NCBI RefSeq assembly: GCF_037126465.1
Contig: NC_088202.1
Location: 79,030,160-79,094,159, forward strand
From: Ornithodoros turicata
Lineage: Eukaryota > Arthropoda > Arachnida > Ixodida > Argasidae
DNA: 64,000 nt
Direction of reading: 5' to 3'
The notes under the pieces: model-generated
Told to the model about the DNA's origin: nothing
The model's input: only the letters and a program-made list of their open reading frames with translations
The model's database searches: none
In this document: piece by piece, positions 34,398-44,808 of the stretch
Layout of the letters: every line of letters starts with the position of its first letter
Position numbering within the stretch: the first letter of the stretch is position 1
Made by a program: the position numbers and the translations under genes

Positions 34398-34639
34398 GTT
34401 CGTCTTTCCGCTGTTGTGATGATCAGCACTGGATGCGCCATTCCGTTTTCACACTAGCTGTTCGCCACAATCTAAATCTGAAGCACTCAAAACCCTCGAA
34501 GCTACACACTAGCGTCTGCGAGCGCAACGGGTGTAGTCCGAGAGAACATGCGTGGCCGGACAGACATGATGTCTCCTCCGTCGTTTTTCTTTCTCCTCCG
34601 TTCGACCGACCGTTCGGATCCTCGCGCCTCAATCAAATG

Positions 34640-34735
34640 ACTCTCGCCCAATCAGCGCGAAGGAAGACTGACACCAGTTCTCGGAGACCAATGAGCATCC
34701 AAATATTTGCACATATATTGCGCAGCCAATTAGAG
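34640..34735 (-). promoter_or_regulatory. Three CCAAT boxes upstream of the 80-residue gene
   Basis: CCAAT occurs at 34,648-34,652, 34,688-34,692 and 34,726-34,730, spaced 40 and 38 bp, about 250-330 bp upstream of the start codon of the minus-strand gene. Regularly spaced CCAAT boxes fit an NF-Y-driven promoter, which works in either orientation. No TATA box is evident. Confidence 0.45.
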
Positions 34736-36791
34736 ATTCTTAGATCAGCTGCGCCAGTGGCGACGATATTTTGGAAGCGGTGCGTTTCGCTTCACATTTC
34801 GCGTTCACATTTACGACATGCCTGAAACCTCATAAAACACAAATTCTCGTGTGAAACACATTCTGAGGCAAATAAGTCCTTTGAGGCAAGGAGATACGGC
34901 CAGCCCGTCGCGTCTGTAGACCACGAAATGCAGAGTAAATCAGAATCGCTTGAGAGCACGAAGCCGCTTTGAATAATAATGGTAATGTTGAACTGGAGTT
35001 GCAACAAGTTAAAACAAAACACTAGACCATCCAGTCTTTTACATCGATAATTCGTACAAACAAATCGAGCAACAAAGGGGGCAGCTTCCAAATGTCACAG
35101 TCGCACTTCACAACGCACTTGTTTTGTTGTCAGATGCCAACACGTAAATATAATTGCAACGCCAGGCAACCACCAAACACTTTCCATTGGTGACGGCGAT
35201 ACAACCAATACAACGTTGCGGTGAATCGCTAGAGGCCCACGTATCTTGTCAGCAAAATCCTCACAGCCACTAAGATGAGTACTTGCGTTTCCTGTTGTGA
35301 ACGGCCGCTTGAAACTTGAAGCGCGCGCATCTCACCATAGAACTCTCATAATAACTAGAAACCAAGGCAGCGAAGGGGGGCATCTCAACATGGGAGCCGC
35401 TATGACCGATACGTTAGGCCTAGCGTGTTGCGAACGGTGTCTCCTACGAGTTCCGTACTCCGTTTTTTCATGTCGCAGCACAAGGTGTAAACCGTACGAC
35501 ACTCGTTCCCTACGGAATAAGACACAATTCAAGCGCACACGTGAGAGCAGACAAAACACACACACTTCGCACACGGCATGGCACACGGAGCCCAGCGGAA
35601 GCAAGCACGACTTTCGTTGGATTGGATACCATGGCGCCGAACGCGCCTGGTCTTTACACGTGGAAAGGCGCTGGCCCAATCCTGCCGAATCCAAAATCTC
35701 GATAATGCGGCCTCCCGGGCTTGGACATTGGGAGAGGGTCTCGCCTCCGTACAACTTATTTGCTCTCTCCCATTACTCTCTCTTCCAGCGTTTCTTCTAG
35801 CCTTTCTCCTTATGATTTCTATGCTTCTCATAGAGTGGAGCGATTTCGCCCGGAAAAATTTCTGGCACATTAGTTTGTCGGCGGGAAGAACCGTTTCCAG
35901 AGAAAAAAAAAAGATATGAGGGGTTCGGGAAATTTCATAGTCCCTTTAAGTAAAGCTCCTACCTTCAAAATCTGACATCAGACGCTTTCGGAACATCTGT
36001 TTTACCGATCGAGACCTTCAGCGAAAAATATTCCAGGAAAAAAACTCGCGTAGCTTTCTCGAGTAATTAACCGGTTTCGGTTGTGGGAACCGCGGTTTAC
36101 GTATTTCTTGCGCGGAGCAGCGTACCAATACGCTCTTTCGCTCAGCTGTCCGGCTGCCAATTACGTGTTAATCCGCTGGGTTCACAACCAGGGGTGACAG
36201 AATATAAGGAACAGACAAGTCGTGAATAATAGTCAAAATGCAGGCTAACTGGTGATACATGATGCAATTTGGCTGAACCCTGAGACGCTTGATACATACG
36301 TGACGCTTGATACATGAAAGAGACGCTTCCATGCATTCGTCATCATCACGATACAGGCACGCTGCGGGGCTGTTCCTTATCTTAAACATATCCATCCCCA
36401 TTATCTTCCGTTGCCCTGTGTGAATTAGGATGAACGGCTAACCGTGTATTCACACGAGCGCCTTTTCTGACTGCGCAGCGACTGAAGGAGGAGAAGGAGG
36501 TAGCAGCATTATCACGCAACCATCCAACCATTCGGTCGCGGGCGGAGCTTATCGCACAGCAGAATCTATGAAGCGCACACGTTTTTATTGTATTTTTGGC
36601 GAGATATCAAAGAGCCTTGTGCAACATCACTGCGCTCAGCAGCTCCGTCCGTCAGAAAGAAGCACACGGATAGTTTGTTCGCGGGGCACAGAATCTGACG
36701 ACTGAGGCGCAGAAGGAGGACGGAGCGAAAAAGAAAGCCACCCTCTGTTGCCAATGTTACAAGCTCTATTATTTTTTATCTATTACACCAG
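34736..36791. other. Unassigned sequence
   Basis: Overlapping open frames at 35,300-35,920 on both strands have no recognisable domain. 35,930-35,944 (CATAGTCCCTTTAA) resembles a solitary Kolobok-type right end. CCAAT words at 35,180-35,220 are not linked to an exon. Confidence 0.35.
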
Positions 36792-36989
36792 GTAGAGCAA
36801 CATCCGATCTTGTGGAAGCTCGCCGATGAGCAAAACCGAAATGTACCGAGGAAACATGCCATGTGGGAAAAGATCGCTCTTGAAATGGAAAAGAGACACC
36901 CGGATGTCGAAGCAACGGTAGATGTGTACATCAAAACACTTTTTGGGTCCCCATATTCACGGCGCAGTCGTTGTATCAGTTGCTGTTAA
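36792..36989 (+). CDS. MADF-domain exon (partial)
   Basis: After a pyrimidine tract and acceptor TTACACCAG the frame reads VEQHPILWKLADEQNRN, then HAMWEKIALEMEKRHPD. This is the middle of a MADF domain (LVxxHPxLWD.., W..IA..), a Myb/SANT-like DNA-binding fold found in host transcription factors and in the second protein of PIF/Harbinger transposons. The next conserved block (W..LR..Y.R) is only vaguely present (VYIKTLFGSPYSRRSR) and a stop follows at 36,987. No exon 1 carrying the domain start was found. It may be a host exon, a captured exon or a transposon relic. Confidence 0.6.
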   Translation, partial: VEQHPILWKLADEQNRNVPRKHAMWEKIALEMEKRHPDVEATVDVYIKTLFGSPYSRRSRCISCC

Positions 36990-37783
36990 TGAATAATAAC
37001 GAGTTGGCAGCATTCGCGTTCCAAACCAAAAGGTATCGGCTCAGGACGCTAGCATTTTGGTTTAAAAACGAGAAATGTATGAGCAGTATTGCACGCCGGG
37101 TAAGACAAAGGGGTGCAAAATTTTATCCCCAAGCCGGCCACTGTGGGGTCACGCATATTCATAGTTGTCTGGCATCATAAATTAACCATGTAATGGTATA
37201 ATATTTTAGGGCTGTCATTACACAAGCCTACATGGCAGCTCCCCGGGGTCATCATCACGTCATGCGGCGCATTCACGGGAGGCCACTGTGTGCATACATC
37301 GTGTTCTGACAAGCACCAACGAAAACGATCAGTTGTAATAAAGGGAGTCAGTTTTCCGCGGTTTCACTATTCTTACATGTTTCCCATTCATCGCGGCCAC
37401 ACAGTTTGAGAACTGCCAGAGCGCTTTAGAGTAACCCCTGGACAAAGCTATAGTGCTGAAGATGCAACACTTACGTGATGGCGTCTCGCTTTGTCATGAC
37501 ATTATTTCATAATTAGTCACTAGGAGAGCTTCCTATATAACGCGATATGCAAAAAGTGCCAATTCGTGAATTTCGTTTTGTTCCATAATTTTATATGTAT
37601 GTATGGGACGGTAACGTCCCTCCACCAAAAAAAAGAGAAAAAGTAAAGAAACAGATCATAAGGGCTGTTTGAGTGGGTGTGAACTCTGCTTCGCTATGCC
37701 ACCGGAATGAGTAGTAGACACAAAAACATGGCCTGTCCAACGTCTAAAGCAATGGGGCCAATGAAACGCAGGAATTGGAAGCT
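36990..37783. other. Unassigned sequence
   Basis: No supported feature. Confidence 0.35.
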
Positions 37784-38359
37784 ACCAAAGCCAGGGATCG
37801 GAACCGGTATTTTTTTCGGTCCGGTTCGGGTTCGGGTTCAGGCATATTGGTTCGGTTCGGGTTTAGCTCCGCTGAACCGAAATTATAAGCTTGAACCGGT
37901 TCAGGTATATCGGTTCGGTTCGGGTTCGGCTCAGGGAGAACCCCCCCACCCCCCCCACCCCCGCACATACACAGACAAAAAAAAATCTGTCAGCGGTCGG
38001 GGCATTTACAGGGATTGGAACAGTTACTTTTTTCGGCCTCGGTTTAACCGGTCCACGGGCAGTAATTTTGCTACATGGAAGCAAGCTTACGCTCACCGTA
38101 CACGATTGTAAGAGAAAGGTGTGAGATAACCGTTCAGGTGAGCAAAAAAAAAGAAGGTCGGTCAGTAGTACAATTAATTCACCTCTGAACCGATTCCCGA
38201 ACCGGTAACCGTATCAATTTTTTTCGGTTCAGTTCCTGTTCGGCTCAGGACAAGCAAAAAAATCGTTCGGGTTCGGTTCGGTTCGGGTTCGTCAGAAAAT
38301 AACGTTTTTTTCCTGTTTTCGGTTCGGGTTCAGTTTCGGTTCCGATCCCTGACCAAAGC
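37784..38359. mobile_element. hAT-type MITE with 8-bp TSD ACCAAAGC and TTCGG arrays
   Basis: ACCAAAGC occurs at 37,784-37,791 and 38,352-38,359. The element between starts CAGGGATCGGAACCGGTA and ends CGGTTCCGATCCCTG. CAGGG termini and 8-bp duplications are typical of hAT. Both subterminal regions are arrays of GGTTCGGTTCGGGTTC words in inverted orientation. The centre (about 37,945-38,185) has C and A runs and no coding capacity. Confidence 0.93.
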
Positions 38360-39464
38360 TAGCCGAAAAAAAAAGCAAGACGGATGGAGGATAGAGGATG
38401 AAGGGTGGAGATGCGTTGAGGGAGCATGAGTTCGTCGGGGAGAGCAAAGTATTAGATGGGCCGTTGAGCAAGACCTCCCTTCTGCAGAAAGAGGACAAGG
38501 TTTCTTGCTTTAGCGGAACGTACAGCAGAGGGACCACCAGAGACACACACACAATTGACACAAAAAGGTGTACGCTCCACTCTGCCCTCCAATCAGAAGT
38601 GAGAGCCCTATCATTCACGGCAATGATTGGCGCAGAACCTGCTATGCGGTGAAGCTGTTTTTACTGTGTTCGAAAGGTGCGACCTTTACGCCACAGCCGT
38701 GTCTGCTTTACACACCACACTCAACACCGTCAGACTGCTGCGGAGTCACGGTAAAAAACGACGACGCACAGCTTTCACAGTACTCTCTCCTACACTCTTT
38801 CCCGCTCACTCTTATATACGAAGGTTTTATGCATTTAGAGGCATGTTTAAGCGCACATAATTCGAACGAACCTGCTGCAGACGGGTTACGGAAAGACGAT
38901 CACTGGCTAGTATACTGTCCCGCATATTGGCCTCTATACTCTCCTTTTGCGCTTTGCTATGCGGAGCAGAATGTATTTAAAAGTGGCCGCATCGATGCTC
39001 AAAACCTTGCGGTAGACAAATGGGTCCTCGCGTCGTAGCTCCCGTAGAAGGCTATTTTGCAGACCGTACTCTTTCCTCAGCAACCATTCATTCGTCCATA
39101 GCTTCTTTAACCGCTTCTTTTCGTGTCAGCATTCACTATCGTCAATGAGAAAAGCAAGAGCCACAAATTTTCGCTTTCTTTCGTCCATTGTGTACCAAGC
39201 GCCGTGCACATAAAATTGATGCTGCAACGTTCAACCGCAGCGCGAACGTAATCCCCGGCTTCCCCAGCATCTGAGCCGACATCACATTGGAACACTATAT
39301 GTGTAGGCGTTCCAAAAGGGCGTAGCCTCAGCGCCTTATCATTTACCCCTCTCGCTCCTTCAGTCGCTGCGCCGTCAGAAAACACGCTCGTGTGAATACA
39401 CGGTAATACGCTACGACAGTACGTCTGTGCGCATAGGAGAAAGAAAAGGTTGATGGAATGTGGT
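38360..39464. other. Mostly unassigned; solo MITE-like end at 38,600-38,680
   Basis: 38,370-38,415 is an inverted copy of the block at 13,355-13,405. 38,612-38,665 (ATGATTGGCGC.. CTATGCGGTGAAGCTG) matches one arm of the TA-flanked MITE at 40,379-40,627 without a partner. No exon. Confidence 0.45.
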
Positions 39465-39715
39465 GGTGATGGTGAAAGGGCTAGCCGTTGTCGGCCTCAC
39501 AGAGGTGGGCAACGTCACGACTTACGCCCTGAGGGAATGTGCGTCCTGGACCGACTTTTAAGGGAACTGTGCCGACATATGTCTGAAGGCGTCTGAGGAA
39601 AACCCAGGAAAAATCCCGGAAAGCAGAGTCGGCACCGAGTGGCGGTTGTGGCGGCGGGTATTCGCACAGGGGTCACAACATTATGGTGAAAAAGATGAAG
39701 CAGCGTGGACCTCAA
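39465..39715 (-). mobile_element. tRNA-derived SINE, minus-strand copy
   Basis: The minus strand reads a head with ..GTGCGAATACCC.. and GGTGCCGACTCTGC, then CTGGGTTTTCCTCAGACG, ATATGTCGGCACAGTTCCC and AAGTCGGTCCAGGACGCAC, the common SINE body. It directly abuts the LINE tail at 39,716. Confidence 0.75.
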
Positions 39716-39975
39716 CGACAACGACTTTATTACGAGATGATGACTGGGGAGTTTGATCGCCAGGGGCGATACTGTACCCCATTGCTGGCGGTGATGCGGG
39801 GAATGAAATAATGAGCCCCTTCACACTAAGGATCGAAGCCCTATGGTGTCGAGAAAGGTGAAGAGAGCCTTGAGGGCAGAGCGTTGGTGGTCTGGATGTG
39901 GCCAGGGACCAAACAATTTTGTGAGAGAGAGGGGGCGAGAGTCTAGCTCGTTAAGAGGCCATACCAGTCGGGGAG
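39716..39975 (-). mobile_element. LINE 3' end, minus-strand copy
   Basis: The minus strand matches 29,640-29,850: GGTCCCTGGCCACATCCAG.., CTCTGCCCTCAAGGCTC, the GGGGCTCATTATTTCATTCCCC block, ..CCATTGCTGG.. in the reverse, AATAAAGTCG and a GTTGTCGTTG tail. It is 5' truncated at about 39,975. Confidence 0.8.
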
Positions 39976-40099
39976 CAACTCCGGTTCACGATTTTTCCGA
40001 CTCTAGATGGAGCCACGCTCGCCGTCCTTATCACGCCGTTCGCCTCCGACTCCGAAATAATCTCCATTGTGCACGGTTGAGGTCGCGAGTTTATGGCGG

Positions 40100-40180
40100 C
40101 AGTCTCCTCTGCGCTGTTTGTCGAGAGGTAAAGTATCGGACTTTGATACAAAAGGTCCGCAGTTCGATTCCAGACATTCA
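40100..40180 (+). mobile_element. tRNA-like segment (SINE head)
   Basis: TGTCGAGAGGTAAAGTATCGG, then TTTGATACA and GTCCGCAGTTCGATTCCAGAC give box A-like and box B-like elements and a Gln-like TTG at the anticodon position. The D arm and acceptor stem pair poorly, so it is more likely a SINE head or tRNA relic than a tRNA gene. Confidence 0.45.
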
Positions 40181-40376
40181 CGTCTTTTTGCTTGTCTCCT
40201 ATTGCTATTTGAGTACTTTGTTATTTTTATTTTGTTGTTATATATTTATGCTATAATTATTGTTTTCACAAGTCACTGGCGTCCGTACTGACTGATTATG
40301 GAATTTTAGTTGCTCTTCGTATTGTTGTACTAGTGCATACATTACTGTATGCCGACGTACAAGTGCGATCGGATAG

Positions 40377-40629
40377 TACACTCTTAAAAATGAACTTCAC
40401 CACATAGCACGCTCTTAGCCAACCATGATCTCGAATTATATCGTTATATGCCCGGATTTGTTGAGAACGAGGGGCGTACGCCTTTTGTGTGACAATTATG
40501 AACAGCATAAGTGTCACAAAAAGGCCTACGCCTCCAGTTTTCAACAAATCTGGGCATATAACGATATCATTCCAAATTGATGATTGGCTAGGAGCGTGCT
40601 ATGCGGTGAAGTTCATTTCTAAGAGTGTA
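40377..40629. mobile_element. Palindromic MITE with TA target duplication
   Basis: Element 40,379-40,627 starts CACTCTTAAAAATGAACTTC and ends with its complement (GAAGTTCATTTCTAAGAGTG). The arms are about 115 bp and closely matched, including ATATCGTTATATGCCC. It is flanked by TA, consistent with Tc1/mariner-type mobilisation. No coding. Confidence 0.9.
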
Positions 40630-40689
40630 CGGATGGTAATATGGGCAATACACACACAGGTGGTATTATAAACAAATGTTGCCAACACT

Positions 40690-41680
40690 GAGTCTGAGCA
40701 CTAGTCGACTGCCAATTAAGAAATCAGGAAATGGCCACGGACAGGTTACTTCATATGCTATCAAAGCTCGCCCGAGATGCCGGTATTTCGGAGGCTCTCA
40801 ACTGGATGTACCAGCAGCTGTAAATTAGGCTGCACACAGCGCTTACAATGCAAGTCTGGAAAATCTAGTGCTCGAGACTGTATACTTTTTTTTTTCTGCA
40901 CTCGCTTACACGCAATTTACCTTGATAATTCCTCTATTATTCATGCAAAAATGACATTTTGGTATGCATATTTCTGGTAAATAAGTATTATCAAATATCT
41001 GAATTTATTTTCGAGGCGTTGGTGCAAAATACTGTTCAAAATTTCCGTCGCAAAATAGACTGCTTATTATTACCCGGAAACTTCAGTAACATATTTCAGA
41101 GGCTCCTTTCACCCCTGTTTTCCCTTCTTTTTCTTTCACAGTACACCCTACAAAGGAGGTGAAGGGTGATAAAGGCTTCGGGTCGACACACAAGAAACCA
41201 ACCAAGGAAGGTACGGGAAGGTCGAGCGGCGAGGCCTCGCAGCGGGAGTCGCGATATTCCTAACAGAGACGGTTCTTCTTCTTTTTTTTTTTTTCGTGGA
41301 GGCCAAGAAAAACGATTCGACAAAAAATAAAAGGACACAGAGTGTAGGAAAAGGTGCACTTCGACCTCCCTATCATGTGGAAGAAGAAAATATATCTGAT
41401 GCTGAAGTCTCAGTTAATTCAATCCAAACTTGAAAATGTGGAATTCGGTCGTGGAAAAAGATTAAGAACAGGACACCATGTGAGTCAAATTCATGCGTAT
41501 TTTAGGCGAATCACTATTCTTGTAGGTCAACACAGACACAGATGGAATTACAAAATGGGGGTTTCCGGAGATGAATCTGAGCGCTAGTTGCCAACTGAAG
41601 GAATGATCACGGAGAAGTCATTTCATATAATCAAAGCTCGCCCGAGAGGCCGGACTTTCGTCTCCGGAAAAAATGTCCCC
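40690..41680. repeat. Direct repeat pair (40,690-40,830 and 41,575-41,680) and related blocks
   Basis: Both copies share TGAGC.CTAGT, CACGGA..GTTACTTCATAT / CACGGAGAAGTCATTTCATAT and CAAAGCTCGCCCGAGA.GCCGG. 41,040-41,160 (TTATTACCCGGAAACTTCAGTA.., CACAGTACACCCTAC) is repeated at 45,425-45,490. These are parts of a dispersed repeat whose limits I cannot set. Confidence 0.6.
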
Positions 41681-42060
41681 AGGAAGAACCGTCCCCAGAA
41701 AAAAAAAATGTCCCCAGGAGAAATCGTCTCCGCAATAAGAGTATCACGAAAGGTAGTTTTCGTCAAACGGCGCTATAGCCGTAGCGGGCGTGCCCAGCTG
41801 TGGGTAGGGCTGTACGCCTAAATAAATCTTTTAAAATAAAACATTAAAAACTCCACGACAAAAAAGTCACGGAAGCTAGCAACAACTGTGCAACAGGAAC
41901 TTTCATTTCGTAGTGAGGGAGGGCAGCCAGAGACATTTTGTCCTGGGACACTTTCGGGGATATTTTGTCCGGGACCATTTCGTCCGGGGACCTTTCGTCC
42001 GGGGACATTTTGTCCGGATCCCCTGTAAAACCTGTGTCTGACCAACAGTAGAGAAATACT
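41660..42060. mobile_element. Foldback-like element with GTCCCC/GGGGAC arrays
   Basis: The left side holds AAATGTCCCCAGGA, AACCGTCCCCAG and ATCGTCTCC units. The right side holds GGGGACATTTTGTCCGGG and GGGGACCTTTCGTCCGG units, which are the inverse. The middle (41,760-41,930) is unrelated. No clean target duplication. The design (inverted arrays of ~15-bp words) mirrors the hAT MITE at 37.8 kb. Confidence 0.65.
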
Positions 42061-42234
42061 AGCATCCCGCGAACGATATCGTTAGCGAACTAATGCAGCG
42101 AATTATATCCATTTTATGTTGCTCATTGAATGGAATGTAAATTTAATTATTCATTAACACATGAAAAAAAGAAAAAAAGAACACCATGTGTCCCAATTTC
42201 AACAAATCCGCAAACGGAATGATAACACTCGGTC

Positions 42235-42375
42235 GGCTGGGGTGGTGCACGATTTCTCCCCCTCCCCCCTCTCATGTCACCTGTCTCGTTTCCCCCGTGC
42301 CGTTTCTCCCGCGTGTCAAGTCCCCAACTTCCCGTACCGATTCCCCCGCGTTTCCTCCCCTGTGCGCGGCCTTTG
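42235..42375 (+). repeat. MULE left terminal inverted repeat (C-rich)
   Basis: GGCTG..GCACGATTTCTCCCC, then GTTTCCCCCGT, CAAGTCCCC and CCGTACCGATTCCCCCG are found inverted at 44,690-44,808 on the other side of the MULE transposase. The tandem CCCCC words make the exact alignment loose. Confidence 0.65.
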
Positions 42376-42609
42376 AGAAGGGAAAGCGCAGCTCTACCTT
42401 GTGCCCTCCCTCCTCTATATGGTCCATTTTGAATTGCGCCGTGAGTCATCTGAGGTCATCAAGTGCCACACAATTCTGCCTTCGTTAGGCGGCACACTTC
42501 AGAATTCCATGAGCACCTTTCCGAGGAATTTTTGTCCAATCATATTAAGGGAGAAACATAAGACATCGGGCTTAAAAGGGATACGGGAAGACCGCGAGTT
42601 CCGTTTGCC

Positions 42610-44491
42610 ATGGGGATCCTCAAGAGCCAGAGAGGAAAAGACACAGCCATACTTCATGGCTACAGGTTTAACTTGCAGCGTCGGAACAAAAATGGAACGA
42701 CTGCGTGGCGATGTTCAAAGTACTACACCAACGGCTGTGCAGCCACTATGACGACGGAAGGCAGGACCATCGTCAGGAGCCCTGGTAGGTGGCATTCTCG
42801 TAATTATTTGGTTGATGTCAGTGTCATTTACGCTGTCAGCTGTCGAAGAAATCATCATAGTTTAATTTCTATTAGGGATTGTTTCCACCCTCTTAGACGT
42901 GCGTAGCTCATGGACTTCTTTCCATTGCAGGGGTCCACTGCCACGCGCCAGACGCTGCAGAAGTTGAGAATGTTCGTTTCACAAACGCCGTGAGGGAGCG
43001 TGCACGAATCGAGCCCCATGTCCCAGCTGTCAAATTGTCAGCATGGCGACTGGAGACGTGAGTAACATTTCAGATGCAAATAGAAATCCGCACGACTATT
43101 AAGTCTTCTTACTGAAACTTACTATACTGTCGCTGTTTATAGCAAGGTATCTGCTTCTAACATTGAACCGCTACAAAACGCAAGGGCTCATTAGGAGACA
43201 CGCGTGCTTCAAGCTGAGTCAGCTAGCTTCTGGTTCCTTTCAAAGTGGACTCATTCTCTCCAGATCCTCTATGCTCTCGCATATGTCATATCTTCAAACG
43301 TTCCCAACGTCTACGACTGGCACTTGTGCGTTAAATATCTGTGCGAATTTTGTGCACAGGTGGCGAATGAAATTCTTGCCGATATTCCCACGTTCGAGAG
43401 CTTGAGGAGCACAATATACCGGGAGAGGCATAGACACCAACCGAACCTGCCCCGGGTGGCGGCTGACGTACAGCTAGAAGGCCCGTACACTCAGATGTTG
43501 GACGGGAGTCATTTTCTGCTGTTCGACATCACGATCAGTGCAGGACGCGTCTTGTGCTTCGCGACGCGAGAAGGCTTGGTGCACTTCTCTGAGGCTGGTG
43601 AAGTGTTTATAGACGGCACTCTCTTTTCCTGTCCTTCCATTTTCTTTCAAGTCCTAACCGTCAGCACTGTAAAAGACGGGAACAGCATGAACGTTGCCTA
43701 CTTTTTTCTGCCTGGAAAGTCACGGGACGTGTATATTGCCGCCTTCGAGCGCTTTGCTGGCTGTCTTAGCGACCACAATCTGCAACACACGGTGAAGCTT
43801 GTGCGGACGAACTTCGAGCTGGCGCTAATCCAAGCGCAACTCTACGTGTTCCCTGCCGCAAGTCACAAGGGCTGCCACTTCCACTTTGCACAGACGGTGT
43901 AGAGGAAAGTACAAGAACAAGGGCTGTGCAGTGCATATAACGACGACGCAGGAGTGAGGATCTTCATTAGGAAGGCCATCAGCCTAGCGTTTGTCCCTGT
44001 GACATTCGTTCGCGTTGCCTGGAGCGGACTGAAGGCCAGACAGCCGTCGGTGCCGGGAATTCCAGCTTTTATACTGTACATTGAAGACGTCTGGATGATG
44101 GGTGTCTTCGATATCAAGCAGTGGAATCATCATAACAACCGCAGTGCCCGGACAAACAATCAAAAGGAAGCTTGGCACAGGTAAGCGATGTCACGCATTT
44201 TTTCCGGTTTCCGGAAGAATAGTCTTGTGCTTTTGTTCGTGAACGCGATTCAGAGCTTATCCTTCCAGGAAGATTAACGGCATGCTTAGGAAGGCGCATC
44301 CCAATATCTACACGTTCGTCAACCTTATAAAGAACGACGCAGCAACAAGCCGGGCGACCTTGCTACAGCTTTCCAGTGGTGGCAGAGCACGAAAACGAAT
44401 GAAGAAATGGGAAAAGAAGGAAGGATTATTTTTAGTCCGTCCAACTCCAACTCCAAGGATGAAGACATCAGAAATTTGGAGGAGTGCCTGA
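42610..44491 (+). pseudogene. MULE transposase with FLYWCH zinc finger
   Basis: Exon 42,610-42,784 has an FLYWCH finger (HGYRFNLQRRNKNG.. WRCSKYYTNGCAATMT), completed in exon 42,931-43,057 (VHCHAPDAAEVE.. VRERA). Exon 43,360-44,180 carries the MULE core: FIDGTLFSCPSIFFQV with the first catalytic Asp, ..LVRTNFELALIQAQ where the second catalytic Asp is Asn, and GCHFHFAQTV followed by an in-frame TAG (43,900) where Trp is usual. The last exon, 44,269-44,491, reads RKINGMLRKAHPNIYTFVNLI. Splice motifs are GT-AG; phases agree at the first and last junctions but not between 43,057 and 43,360. It is inactive. Confidence 0.85.
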
Positions 44492-44689
44492 GCCGCGGGG
44501 AGATGAATCTTGCCGAATTCCACAACAAATTTCAAAAATTTTGTGGCATATAGTCATATGAAATTTATCCCGGTTATGCAATAGCCACGTGTTTTGTAAT
44601 AATAAACCACGAAAAAATGTTCACCTGTTACTATATCATCCCAGTGTTTTGTAATAATAAACGATGGAAAAATGTCAACCTGGGACACT

Positions 44690-44808
44690 CTACCCAGGCG
44701 GGGGGAAAGCGACGGGTAAATTGGGGACGGGGGAAATGAGCCCGTTGTTTCGTGGCGGGGGAATCGGTACGGGGGACTTGAAATCGGGGGAATCGTGCTA
44801 CAGCCGTC
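44690..44808 (-). repeat. MULE right terminal inverted repeat
   Basis: Inverted partner of 42,235-42,375: CGGGGGAATCGGTACGGG, GGGACTTGAAATCGGGGG, AATCGTGCTACAGCC. Together they bracket the transposase and give an element of about 2.57 kb. No 9-bp target duplication could be picked out. Confidence 0.65.

Noticed and set aside
34319..34825. 168-codon plus-strand open frame
   Set aside because: It is antisense to the CCAAT region and exon 1 of the minus-strand gene, and shows no domain or splice context.
35297..35919. Overlapping long open frames on both strands
   Set aside because: GC-richer DNA with few stops in several frames. No motif favours any one of them.
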